A program made the translations under genes and the position numbers. The notes under the pieces were generated by a model. It did no database searches. It was given only the letters and a program-made list of their open reading frames with translations, and was not told the DNA's origin. A stretch of 64,000 nucleotides of DNA from contig CAZVKC010000011.1 of NCBI GenBank assembly GCA_964627455.1, positions 1-64,000 on the forward strand, in the 5' to 3' direction. This DNA comes from F-183 sp964627455. Its GTDB lineage: Bacteria > Acidobacteriota > Terriglobia > Bryobacterales > Bryobacteraceae. Positions 7,962 to 16,182 of this stretch are shown piece by piece (positions within the stretch are counted from its first letter, which is position 1; every line of letters starts with the position of its first letter).

Positions 7962-10900
7962 CTGAGAGTCTCGAGTTCATCGGTGTTGGTCCTGGGGGTG
8001 GTGGTCTGTAGCAGTCTGCCTGTGGCCTTCGCACGGCCAGGGGCAACTGTTGGAAACCTTCCCGTTTGGATTGAGCCGAATCGCGGCCAGCAATCCTCTT
8101 CTTGGGGTGCGGCAGATGCCGCTTTTGTTGCGCAGTCGGGCGCGTGGCAGGCCGCCATCGGGCGCGACGGCGCTTTGACGTTTACGTCGACTACTTCCGG
8201 CGAGTCTGTCGGGGTGCGTTTTCCCGGGGCGCGGGTGTTGCAGGCGCCGGTTCCGGAAGGCCGTCTTCCCGGGGTGAGCAGCTACTTCCACGGCTCGGAT
8301 CCCGCAAAGTGGGTCACCGGGGTTCCGCAGTATGCGCGGTTGCGCTATCGCGAAGTGTACCCGGGGATCGATCTCGTTTATTACGGCAGCGCGGAAGGCA
8401 AACTCGAATACGATTTTGAGATCGCGCCGGCTGCGGATCCGGACCGGATTCGCGTCGAGTTCACGGGCATCGCGCGCATCGAACGGGCGAGAGGCGGCGC
8501 ATTGCTGCTGGTTACGGCGTCCGGGCAAGCGATTCGCCAGCGCAAGCCTGTCGTATACGCACAGCCTTCGGGGCGGGCGATCGAAGCCTCGTATCGAGTC
8601 ATGGACGGCGGCAAGACGGTGCGCTTCGAACTTGCGGGCCGCGCGGGCCGGGGCGAGCGAATCGTTATCGATCCGGTGATCGAGTATTCGACATTTATCG
8701 GCGGCACGGCGTTTGAATCCGCCAAAGCGATCGCGTGCGACAACGCGGGTTTTTGTTATCTGGCGGGCGAGGGCCGGTCGCGCAATGGACTGGTGGGTCC
8801 GCTGCAATCGTCGGGCAATGGCGGGCAGGAAGTCGTGGTGGTGAAGATCAACCCGGCGAACAACACGATCGCATATTACGCGGTGCTGGGCGGGGATCTC
8901 GACGATACGGCGAATGCGCTGTATGTCGATTCTTCCGGCAATGCGTACGTCGCCGGCGTGACGAAGTCGATGAATTTTCCGACCCGCAATGCAGCGCAGC
9001 CCAACCCGGGCGGATCCCTTTTTGCCGACGCGTTTGCGGCGAAGATTTCTCCGGATGGCGCGAGCCTGATTTACTCGACGTACCTTGGCGGATCGGGCGC
9101 CGAAGAGTGCCGTGCGCTGGCGGTGGATCGCACGGGCGCGGCCTATGTGGTGGGTTCGACATCTTCACGCGATTCGTTCCCGACGACGCCCGGCGCCATG
9201 CAAACGGCGTTCCGCGGCAGCCTGCTGCAGCAGAGCACCACGGGGTACGTGACCAAGATCCATCCCAACGGAAACCGGTTTGTTTACTCGACACTGTTGG
9301 GCGGCAGCCGGCAGGACGATGTCCGCGCGATTGCGGTGGATGACTCGGGCGCGGCGACGGTTGCGGGGACGACGACCTCGCTGGATTTTCCGGTGCGCAA
9401 TGCGATGCAGCCGCTGCTGGCTAGCGCGGTGTCGGGCTTCATTACGCGACTTCACCCCGAGGGTTCACAGCCGCTGTTCTCGACGTACTTCGGTGGACCT
9501 GCGGTCAATTCGATCGACGCGTTGACGCTCGATGCAAGCGGCAACATCGTGCTCGGTGGTTCCACGACGTCGCCCGGATTCCGTACGAAGAGCGCGGCGC
9601 AGCCTGAGTTCGGCGGGGGCCGCAGCGACGGGATCCTGGCAAAGATTTCAGCACCGGGCAGCGAGGTGTTGTGGGCGACGTATCTCGGCGGTTCCGATTC
9701 CGATACGGTGACGTCGCTGGCGGTTCATCGTGACGGTTCGGTGATTTGCGCGGGCGTTACGGCCTCGCAGAATTTCCCGCTGCGGTTGTCGCCGCTCAGC
9801 CCGGCAGGCAAGAATGACGGATTCGTCACGCGGATCTCGGTGAACGGCGACACGCTCATGTCGTCGATGGTGCTGGGCGGATCCGAAGATGATCGGGCGC
9901 TCGGCGTCGCACTCGATCCAACCAGCGACATCACCTATGTGACCGGCTGGACGGGATCGCGTGATTTTCCGATTCGCGGCGGCGCGCTCCAGACTTCGTT
10001 CGGCGGTGGGATGGGCGATATGTTCCTGATGCGCCTGCTGCAGGATGCGCCGGCGACGGCGCTGGCTCCTTCGCCCCTGATCGTCAATACTTCGGTGCTG
10101 TCGTTCAACGCCACGGCCGGATCTGCCCGTCCGCCGGCGCCGCTTTCGGTGCAAGTGACTTCGGCGCTGCAGGGGCAGGTGGTTCCGTTCACTGTCGAAT
10201 GGGGCGTGACCGGATCCGGCAACTGGCTGAGCGCGAGTCCGCAGCGCGGCGAAACTCCTGCAACGGTGAACGTGTTCGTGAATCCCGCGACGCTGACTCC
10301 GGGAACTTATCAGGGTTTCGTGCGGCTGGTCCCCACCAGCGGCGGAGGCAATCCGATCAGTGTCGGCGTCAGTTTCCAGATTCTCAATCCATCGGCGGAA
10401 ATCACCTCGCTGTCGCCTTCGTGGCTGCCGGAAGGCACAGGCGACACGGAAATCACCCTGCGTGGGCGAGGGTTTGCGCAAGGCGCTTCCATACAAATGA
10501 AGCCGGAGAACGCCAACGGCGTGCTGGTGGTGTCGCCGACCAATCTGACGGCCACAGCGGTGACGTTCGTGGCGCCGCGCAGTGTGCTGTTCCGCGACGG
10601 CAGCTTCGAGTTGCGAGTGGCGAATCCCGACGCGGATCCGTCGAACCCGGTGTCGTTGCTGATCGGCGGGCGCGCGATTCAAGTGGCTCCGAACGCCGTG
10701 TTGCATGCGGCCACCGGCGCACCGGCCCCCGTATCTCCGGGGCAAATGGTGTTGATCACCGGCGCCGGTTTAGGGCCCGGGGAACTCACCCGGTATGATT
10801 CGTATGCAGCCAGTGCTTTGGCCGGCAGTGGGCCTTCCAACTCGCTTCCGACGAAGTTGAGCGAGACGCGCGTGCTGTTCGATGGCGTCGCGGCGCCGCT

Positions 10901-11414
10901 GGTCTTCGTTTGGGACCGGCAGATTTGCGTTATGGTCCCCTATGGCGTGGCAGGCGCGGCCACGGTGGACGTGACGGTGGAATATCGCGCCAACCGCTCG
11001 AACCCGATCACGGTTCCGATTGCGCCGACGCAGCCCGGGATCTTTACGGTGGATTCGTGGGTGTATGGTTACGGCACGATCTGGAACGAGGGCGGCGCTG
11101 AGAATTCCGCTTCCGCTCCGGCGCGCAGGGGATCCGCTATTTCTTTCGTGATGACCGGCGCGGGACTTTCGGGATCGCCGCAACCCGACGGACGCATCAA
11201 CGTGCCGCCGTTCAACACGCCTGCTGCTCCAGTCACGGTCTATATCGACGGCCAGGAAGCAGAGCTGGTGCAGGCATCCGACGCTCCCGGACAGGTGTCC
11301 GGGCTCGTGCTGGTGCGCGCCAGGGTCCCGCAGGGGGCCAAGAGCGGGGAAGTGACGTTGTCGGTGAAAGCCGGGGATCTCACGAGTCCGCCGGTGAAAC
11401 TGATCGTCGAGTAG
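7962..11414 (+). CDS. Secreted SBBP beta-propeller protein with TIGR03437 C-terminal domain
   Basis: A very large secreted protein (about 1,150 residues). The order is signal peptide, an N-terminal domain with WIEPNRGQ and YPGIDLVYYGS motifs common before SBBP repeats, seven SBBP repeats (cores LGGS ... A-V-D-x-G-x-A-Y-V-x-G-x-T), a BACON/IPT-like Ig region, and the C-terminal domain first described from Solibacter (NAVLHAATG ... GTGLGP-like ITGAGLGP). Likely a cell-surface binding or structural protein. The frame is open from ATG 7890 inside the receptor gene, but the signal peptide fits a start at CTG 7962, five bases after AGAGG, or GTG 7983. It lies 25 bp behind the receptor and is probably co-transcribed. 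Confidence 0.85.
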   Translation: MRVSSSSVLVLGVVVCSSLPVAFARPGATVGNLPVWIEPNRGQQSSSWGAADAAFVAQSGAWQAAIGRDGALTFTSTTSGESVGVRFPGARVLQAPVPEGRLPGVSSYFHGSDPAKWVTGVPQYARLRYREVYPGIDLVYYGSAEGKLEYDFEIAPAADPDRIRVEFTGIARIERARGGALLLVTASGQAIRQRKPVVYAQPSGRAIEASYRVMDGGKTVRFELAGRAGRGERIVIDPVIEYSTFIGGTAFESAKAIACDNAGFCYLAGEGRSRNGLVGPLQSSGNGGQEVVVVKINPANNTIAYYAVLGGDLDDTANALYVDSSGNAYVAGVTKSMNFPTRNAAQPNPGGSLFADAFAAKISPDGASLIYSTYLGGSGAEECRALAVDRTGAAYVVGSTSSRDSFPTTPGAMQTAFRGSLLQQSTTGYVTKIHPNGNRFVYSTLLGGSRQDDVRAIAVDDSGAATVAGTTTSLDFPVRNAMQPLLASAVSGFITRLHPEGSQPLFSTYFGGPAVNSIDALTLDASGNIVLGGSTTSPGFRTKSAAQPEFGGGRSDGILAKISAPGSEVLWATYLGGSDSDTVTSLAVHRDGSVICAGVTASQNFPLRLSPLSPAGKNDGFVTRISVNGDTLMSSMVLGGSEDDRALGVALDPTSDITYVTGWTGSRDFPIRGGALQTSFGGGMGDMFLMRLLQDAPATALAPSPLIVNTSVLSFNATAGSARPPAPLSVQVTSALQGQVVPFTVEWGVTGSGNWLSASPQRGETPATVNVFVNPATLTPGTYQGFVRLVPTSGGGNPISVGVSFQILNPSAEITSLSPSWLPEGTGDTEITLRGRGFAQGASIQMKPENANGVLVVSPTNLTATAVTFVAPRSVLFRDGSFELRVANPDADPSNPVSLLIGGRAIQVAPNAVLHAATGAPAPVSPGQMVLITGAGLGPGELTRYDSYAASALAGSGPSNSLPTKLSETRVLFDGVAAPLVFVWDRQICVMVPYGVAGAATVDVTVEYRANRSNPITVPIAPTQPGIFTVDSWVYGYGTIWNEGGAENSASAPARRGSAISFVMTGAGLSGSPQPDGRINVPPFNTPAAPVTVYIDGQEAELVQASDAPGQVSGLVLVRARVPQGAKSGEVTLSVKAGDLTSPPVKLIVE

Positions 11415-11424
11415 CGGGGCGGGA

Positions 11425-11628
11425 TTACTTGCTGCTGCAGGACGTGTTCGTGCGGCGACCGGAGCAGAGGCCTTCACGCTCACAAGTCCCACAGCCATGA
11501 GAGAGCGCCTGGAAGACATCGGCGTCCTGCTCTTCGCGGCAGACCTCGCGAGTGAGGCCCTGCAGCCAGAACCATCCGCTGATGAAGGCCGTCAGGAACA
11601 CCGTGACGCCTGCGATTTCGAGCAACAT
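11425..11628 (-). CDS. Small Cys-rich single-span membrane protein next to rnfA
   Basis: A 67-residue protein with one N-terminal membrane segment (about residues 3-23) and a soluble tail carrying five cysteines at 30, 46, 49, 55 and 64 (core GCGTC and LC). It begins 2 bp after the rnfA stop, so it belongs to that transcription unit, and occupies the place where rnfB normally sits. It is far too short for RnfB and lacks its ferredoxin domains. The layout recalls NqrM, the small iron-delivery factor of Na+-NQR, but the cysteine pattern differs. It could be a maturation factor, a redox peptide or an RnfB remnant. Confidence 0.6.
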   Translation of the reverse strand: MLLEIAGVTVFLTAFISGWFWLQGLTREVCREEQDADVFQALSHGCGTCEREGLCSGRRTNTSCSSK

Positions 11629-11630
11629 TG

Positions 11631-12215
11631 CTATTCTCCTCCGATTCCGGAAAAGCCCATGAAGGCGAGTGAGAGGAATCCTGCGATGATCAGCGTGGTG
11701 ATCGCGCCCTTGCTGAGGTCGGGGACATCCGAGAGTTCGACGCGTTCGCGAATCACTGACATGATGAACATCGCGAGCGTGTAGCCGCCGCTTGCGCCTA
11801 CGGCGAACACCGTGGACTGCGCAAGGCTATAGCTCCGCGACGTTTGGAACAGGGGAACTGCCAGCACGGCGCAGTTCGTCGTGATCAGCGGCAGGAAAAT
11901 TCCAAGTTCACGAAATAGCGTGGGACTCGTCTTCTTGATGAACATCTCGGTCAACTGCACCATGGCCGCGATGATGACGATGTAGATCACAATGCGCAGA
12001 TATTCGACATGCATCTGCACCATCATTACGTTCGCCCCGTAGCAGAGGATGCTGCTCATGGTGATGACGAACATCACGGCGAATCCGAGGCGCGTCGCGG
12101 TGGACGTCTTGCCGGAGATGCCGATGAACGAGCACATGCCGAGGAACACCGTCAACACGAAGTTGTGGATGAACATCGAGTCGAGGAAGATGGAGATCAA
12201 AGATTCGTGGTTCAT
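11631..12215 (-). CDS. rnfA: Electron transport complex subunit RnfA-like
   Basis: A 194-residue six-span membrane protein of the RnfA/NqrE family. The segments HNFVLTVFLGMC, KKTSPTLFRELG, LPLITTNCAVL and SLAFMGFSG match RnfA more closely than NqrE. Cysteines 28 and 115 occupy the conserved mid-membrane positions where the RnfA-RnfE pair binds an iron-sulfur centre. The ATG at 12215 overlaps the end of rnfE by 4 bp (ATGA). RnfA normally works with RnfB, C, D, E and G to couple ferredoxin/NADH electron flow to ion movement; only E and A are present here. Confidence 0.85.
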   Translation of the reverse strand: MNHESLISIFLDSMFIHNFVLTVFLGMCSFIGISGKTSTATRLGFAVMFVITMSSILCYGANVMMVQMHVEYLRIVIYIVIIAAMVQLTEMFIKKTSPTLFRELGIFLPLITTNCAVLAVPLFQTSRSYSLAQSTVFAVGASGGYTLAMFIMSVIRERVELSDVPDLSKGAITTLIIAGFLSLAFMGFSGIGGE

Positions 12216-12919
12216 GCGGCGGCCTCCTGCGGGTTCTGGTGCTGCTGCGCGGCGAGTTTCGCCTGCTTGTCGCGGGTTGCTTTCCAGGTCTTCCAGGTTT
12301 TCATGCCCGCCAGCCAGAGCGCGAGCGTGAAGAAGCCTCCGGGAGGCAGTTGGAAGACGACCCAGGGCTGGAAGTCCGGGCCGAAGACAGGGTGGCCGAG
12401 GATCGTGCCGGCGCCAAGGGATTCGCGGATCATGCCGATGCAACTCAGGCCGAACGTGAAACCGGCGCCGACGCCGAGGCCGTCGAGAACGGAAGCGCCT
12501 ACCGGGTTCCGGCTGGCGAAGGCCTCGGCTCGTCCAAGGATGATGCAATTGGCGACGATTAGCGGAATAAATGGTCCGAGCGCCTGATATACCGGAACGC
12601 TAATTGCTTTCACGAGATAATCGACGACGGTTACAGAGGTCGCGATTAACAGGATAAAGGTCGCGATGCGGACCTGTTTCGGCACCATGCGGCGCACGCT
12701 GCTCACCAGTGCGTTGGAGGTCACGAGCACGAAACTCGTGGCGAGCCCCATTGCGATGCAGTTGCTGACAGAGTTGGTGATGGCGAGCGTGGGACACATG
12801 CCCAGAACCTGCACAAAAACGGGGTTCTGTTCCCATAAACCGGCTAAGAACGCTTCGATTCCGCCGTTGGGCGAGTACGCAACTCCGTGCTGTGCTTCGC
12901 CCGAATCTTTGTGGCCCAT
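12212..12919 (-). CDS. rnfE: Electron transport complex subunit RnfE-like
   Basis: A 235-residue membrane protein of the RnfE/NqrD family. It shows NPVFVQVLGMCPTLAITNS, TVVDYLVKA, LIVANCIILGRAEAFAS and a central LDGLGVGAGF. Cys42 and Cys125 correspond to the conserved ligands of the RnfA/E iron-sulfur site. The C-terminus has a long Gln/Ala-rich tail. A good AGGAAGGA sits eight bases before the ATG. It leads the rnfE-rnfA-small-peptide unit and lies 100 bp behind the response regulator gene on the same strand. No rnfB, C, D or G is in the window. Confidence 0.85.
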   Translation of the reverse strand: MGHKDSGEAQHGVAYSPNGGIEAFLAGLWEQNPVFVQVLGMCPTLAITNSVSNCIAMGLATSFVLVTSNALVSSVRRMVPKQVRIATFILLIATSVTVVDYLVKAISVPVYQALGPFIPLIVANCIILGRAEAFASRNPVGASVLDGLGVGAGFTFGLSCIGMIRESLGAGTILGHPVFGPDFQPWVVFQLPPGGFFTLALWLAGMKTWKTWKATRDKQAKLAAQQHQNPQEAAA

Positions 12920-13019
12920 GTGTGGGGTCCTTCCTGAGTTAGACGCCGGCCCACTCCTTGCGTCTACCTGGCCTCAGAATACGGGAGAAGGCGTAAACAA
13001 GGCATAAATGAAGGGAATT

Positions 13020-13721
13020 TCAGGCTTCGCCAGATGGTTGAAAACGATAGCCCAGCCAGGGAATGGTGACGATATATCGGGGATTGGCGGGGTCGGGTTC
13101 GATCTTTTTCCGGAGGCGGTTGACGAAGACGCGGAGGTACTCGACTTCGCCGCCATACTCGGGTCCCCAGACGGCCTGCAGGAGTTTGTTGTGCGCGATG
13201 GTCGTGTCGGGGTTGTTGACGAGGTGTTCGAGCAGGTCGAACTCCTTGGGGGTGAGACGGACGGGGCGCGACGGGGATTCGACGGTGCGGCTGTCGAGGT
13301 GAATGACGAGGTCGCCGATGCGGACGGCGGGGCGTTCGCGCGGCGTTTCGGGGACACGCCGCAAGGCCGCGCGGATTCGGGCGAGGAGTTCCTTGCCGGA
13401 AAACGGTTTGGTGACGTAATCATCGGCGCCGGCGTCGAGCGCCTCGATCTTGTCTTCTTCGCTCGAGCGCACCGAGAGGACTACGATTGCGGAATCCGAA
13501 GCGGTGCGGATTTCGCGGCAGGCCTGCATGCCTCCCATGCCGGGCATGTTGAGGTCGAGGAGGATGAGGTCGACGTGATGGTGCGCCAGTTGTTCGAGGG
13601 CTTCCTCGCCGGTGCGCGCTTCGATGACTGCGTAGCCTTCGGCTTCGAGCGCGACGCGCATGACGCGGCGGATCTGCCGTTCGTCGTCGACAACGAGGAT
13701 CTGCGTCGCCGCGCTACTCAC
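13020..13721 (-). CDS. OmpR/KdpE-type response regulator
   Basis: A 233-residue regulator with a receiver domain (acidic pair D12/D13, phospho-acceptor D56 in LILLDLNMPG, K105 in TKPF) and a C-terminal OmpR-type winged helix (about 135-230, with LTPKEFDLLEHL and RVFVNRLRKKIEPD ... GYRFQ). Overall most like KdpE. The GTG start overlaps the 3' end of the histidine kinase gene by 8 bp, which defines the pair. No kdpFABC genes are nearby, so potassium control cannot be assumed; the downstream rnfEA unit is a possible target. Confidence 0.9.
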   Translation of the reverse strand: MSSAATQILVVDDERQIRRVMRVALEAEGYAVIEARTGEEALEQLAHHHVDLILLDLNMPGMGGMQACREIRTASDSAIVVLSVRSSEEDKIEALDAGADDYVTKPFSGKELLARIRAALRRVPETPRERPAVRIGDLVIHLDSRTVESPSRPVRLTPKEFDLLEHLVNNPDTTIAHNKLLQAVWGPEYGGEVEYLRVFVNRLRKKIEPDPANPRYIVTIPWLGYRFQPSGEA

Positions 13722-15138
13722 TGGGGGCCTCGCTCTGGACAATGGGCAGGGAGAGGTGGAAGCAGGATCCACCGCCGGGACGGTTATCGACGGTGAGCGC
13801 GCCGGAGTGCACGCGCGCGATCTCGCCGGCGATCGTGAGTCCTGTGCCGCTGCCGGGGACCTTCGCATGCTGCGCGCGGCGGTAGAAGCGTTCGAAGATC
13901 CGCTGACGATCGCCTTCGGGAATCCCGGGCCCGCGGTCACAGACGGAGATCCGGACAGTTGTGCCGGCCAGGCTGGCTTCGATGTGGACACTGGTGTCCG
14001 CCGGCGAGTATTTGCAGGCGTTGTCGATGAGGTGCGCGAGGGCGATGGCGACGAGTGCGGCGTCGACGTCGATGAGCGGGAGGTCCTCGGGGATGCGGAT
14101 GTCGAACTGGCGGTCCTGCCAGGGAGATTGCAGGCGTTCGAGGGCGCGGGTGACGACGAGCGAAGCGGATACGCCGCCGCGCTGCAGTTGCACGTTGCCG
14201 CCTTCGATACGGGCCATTTGTATGGCCTCCGAGATCATGCCGTTGAGGCGATCGGTCTCTTCCTCGATGACGGTGACGAGTTCGCGCTGGCCGGGTTTGA
14301 GGCTGCGGTCATCGCGCAGGACCGTGGCTCCGAACTTGATGGAGGTGAGCGGCGTCTTGAACTCATGCGCGATGGCGTCGAGGAGGAGCGACTTCAGTTC
14401 CTGTCCCTGGCGCGCGGCTTCGGCTCTCGTTGCCGCCTGCTGGGTGCGTGCGTGATTGAGCGCGACTGCAGCCATGTGCGCGATCGACTGGGCGGCCTGG
14501 GGCGATAGCGGAGGTCCGAACCAGCCGATTTCTCCGTATGTGTCGCCGCCGGCTTCGACGGGAATGATGTCCTGCGGCGGGACTTCGATGTTCGGGTTCC
14601 CGCTGCGGTAAACGCGGCCCTGTGCCGTGATGCGTAACACGCAGCATTCGAAGCCGAAGACCTGACGGGTCTGATCGACCACGAATTGTTCGGGCTCATC
14701 GCCGGTGGCTGCAATGAGGGACTGGCTGAGTTCGTAGAGGAGTTCCAGTTCGCGCTGGCGTTCGATGGCCTCGGCGGCTTTGTTGCGTGCGCTGGTGGAT
14801 AGCGAGCTGGCGACGACCGAGACGATGAAGAAGGCCGCGACGGCGACCCAGTTTTGTGAATCCTCGATGCGGAAGTCGTAGATGGGGGCGAGGAAGAAGT
14901 AGGCTTCGCAGGCGATCGTCGCGGCGGACGCGACCACGGCTTCGAGGAGTCCCCAGCCTGCGGCGATGCCGAGCACGCCCATGAGGAAGGTGAGCGTGAT
15001 GGTGGTGTGGTTGAGATGGGGAAGAATGTGATCGAGCGCGGTGATGGCGCCGATGATGGCGATGGATCCGGCGATCCGCAGCAGTTTGCGCCTCACCCAG
15101 GAATCGTGTGGGTTCGCCGCTGCGGATCGGGTGTCCAT
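13714..15138 (-). CDS. KdpD-like sensor histidine kinase (short form)
   Basis: A 474-residue membrane kinase. A DUF4118-like block of four membrane spans covers about residues 20-115, followed by a GAF-like region (about 130-235), the HisKA domain with phospho-accepting H258 in AHEFKTPLTS, and a HATPase domain with the N box (DNACKYSP), GPGIPEG and GTGLTIAGEIA. It lacks the N-terminal KdpD and USP domains of full-length KdpD (about 900 residues), so its input is the membrane/GAF part. It is translationally coupled to its response regulator. Confidence 0.88.
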   Translation of the reverse strand: MDTRSAAANPHDSWVRRKLLRIAGSIAIIGAITALDHILPHLNHTTITLTFLMGVLGIAAGWGLLEAVVASAATIACEAYFFLAPIYDFRIEDSQNWVAVAAFFIVSVVASSLSTSARNKAAEAIERQRELELLYELSQSLIAATGDEPEQFVVDQTRQVFGFECCVLRITAQGRVYRSGNPNIEVPPQDIIPVEAGGDTYGEIGWFGPPLSPQAAQSIAHMAAVALNHARTQQAATRAEAARQGQELKSLLLDAIAHEFKTPLTSIKFGATVLRDDRSLKPGQRELVTVIEEETDRLNGMISEAIQMARIEGGNVQLQRGGVSASLVVTRALERLQSPWQDRQFDIRIPEDLPLIDVDAALVAIALAHLIDNACKYSPADTSVHIEASLAGTTVRISVCDRGPGIPEGDRQRIFERFYRRAQHAKVPGSGTGLTIAGEIARVHSGALTVDNRPGGGSCFHLSLPIVQSEAPSE

Positions 15139-15153
15139 GTGTTCAGCCTATGC

Positions 15154-15738
15154 TCAACGCGTGAGGAACTGCTCGAGAAGCCCAGCGGCGACGAGATCGT
15201 GGCCGCGGCGGTTGGGATGATTGACCTGCGAGAGGATGTCCTCGACTTTGCCGCCGGCGCGGATGTGGCTGCGATACATCTCGTAGCTGTCGACGAGCGG
15301 CAAGTTGTTTTTCTTCGCAATATCGCGGATCTGCGCGGCGTGCTGGCTGAGCGAGATCGAGTCGTCCATGATGTTCACGCGNNNNNNNNNNNNNNNNNNN
15401 NNNNNNNNNNNNNNNNNNNNNNNNNNNNNNNNNNNNNNNNNNNNNNNNNNNNNNNNNNNNNNNNNNNNNNNNNNNNNNNNNGGAAAGCGGGTCGCGAGGT
15501 GGCGGTGGAACAGGTGCGGATACGACTCGAAGGTCTGCACCATCGGGGTGCGGAAGTAGCCCGATGGCACCGAGTGACCATGCGCGGCGATGTGGATCGT
15601 CTGGTTCTTCGGCCACTCGACCTGCATGGCGGCGCGCAGGTCCGCGAAGTACGGACCTGGTTGCTGCCGGGCTTGTGCGCCGGCCGCGAGCGGCGCCAGC
15701 GCGGCGCCGAGGAACTGTTTGCGGGTCAGGCTTTCCAT
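15154..15738 (-). CDS. SGNH/GDSL-family hydrolase, interrupted by an assembly gap
   Basis: An exported hydrolase split by a 100-N gap. The N-terminal part has a signal with a twin-arginine-like TRKQFLG motif and block I GHSVPSG around the nucleophile serine. The C-terminal part carries block V, VNHPNRRGHDLVA, with the catalytic His. The blocks carrying the oxyanion Gly and Asn lie in the gap. The flanks share no overlap, so the true gap length, and hence the protein length, is unknown. The start overlaps the cupin gene by 13 bp, indicating one transcript. Confidence 0.75.
   Translation of the reverse strand: MESLTRKQFLGAALAPLAAGAQARQQPGPYFADLRAAMQVEWPKNQTIHIAAHGHSVPSGYFRTPMVQTFESYPHLFHRHLATRFXXXXXXXXXXXXXXXXXXXXXXXXXXXXXXXXXXRVNIMDDSISLSQHAAQIRDIAKKNNLPLVDSYEMYRSHIRAGGKVEDILSQVNHPNRRGHDLVAAGLLEQFLTR
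15382..15481. other. Assembly gap (100 N), true missing sequence
   Basis: A 100-base run of N inside the SGNH hydrolase gene. Unlike the other two gaps, the bases on the two sides share no repeated sequence, so real sequence is missing. The reading frame happens to continue across the placeholder, but the conserved middle blocks of the family are absent and more than 100 bp is probably lost. Confidence 0.9.
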
Positions 15739-16160
15739 TTGTAGAAATAGAACAGCAGCGGCTTCTTACCCGTGTTGACGATGCCGTGAAGTTTGTTGGC
15801 TCCGCAGTACATCATCGAGCCGGGACCCACTTTGGTGATCTTGCCGTCGATGGAGATCTCGCCCGTTCCCTCAGTGATCACCATGAATTCCTCTTCGGGA
15901 TGCTGGTGCGGCGGATGCGGGCTCTGGCCGGCCTTGAGCAGCAGGCTTCCTGCGGTCATCGCTTTCAACTGATCGGTCGGACCGTCGAAGTAAATGCGCA
16001 GGTCCCCGAACGGCGCGCGCGAGATCTTGGCGTTCTTCTCGTCGATGGTGACGTCGGGCAACTTGTCGCGGGCGGCTTCGGCGTTGCGTGCTCCGAAGAA
16101 GGGAAGCGCCGCGGCGGCAGCGGCGAACTTGAACATGTCGCGACGTTGTTTTCTCGGCAT
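15726..16160 (-). CDS. Tat-exported cupin-domain protein
   Basis: A 144-residue single-domain cupin. The N-terminus has a Tat-type signal (QRRDMFKF followed by a long alanine stretch, cleaved near NAEA). The cupin metal site is visible as HPPHQHPEEEF (His, His, Glu) and a second His in NKLHGIVN. Small exported cupins of this type may be sugar isomerase-like or binding proteins; no activity can be assigned. It overlaps the SGNH hydrolase gene and is likely co-transcribed with it. Confidence 0.82.
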   Translation of the reverse strand: MPRKQRRDMFKFAAAAAALPFFGARNAEAARDKLPDVTIDEKNAKISRAPFGDLRIYFDGPTDQLKAMTAGSLLLKAGQSPHPPHQHPEEEFMVITEGTGEISIDGKITKVGPGSMMYCGANKLHGIVNTGKKPLLFYFYKWKA

Positions 16161-16182
16161 GCGGGTGTGATGAACTCCTTGA

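Noticed and set aside
8700..10050. Tandem repeats as a CRISPR-like array
   Set aside because: These are degenerate, in-frame SBBP propeller repeats in a protein gene, with no constant repeat and no spacers.
11631..12919. NqrD/NqrE of a sodium-pumping NADH:quinone oxidoreductase
   Set aside because: The key segments (KKTSPTLF, LITTNCAVL, NCIILGRAEAFAS) fit RnfA/RnfE better, and no other nqr gene is present.
13020..15138. True potassium-responsive KdpDE
   Set aside because: The kinase lacks the KdpD and USP domains and there is no kdpFABC, so only the KdpD/E-like domain relationship is claimed.
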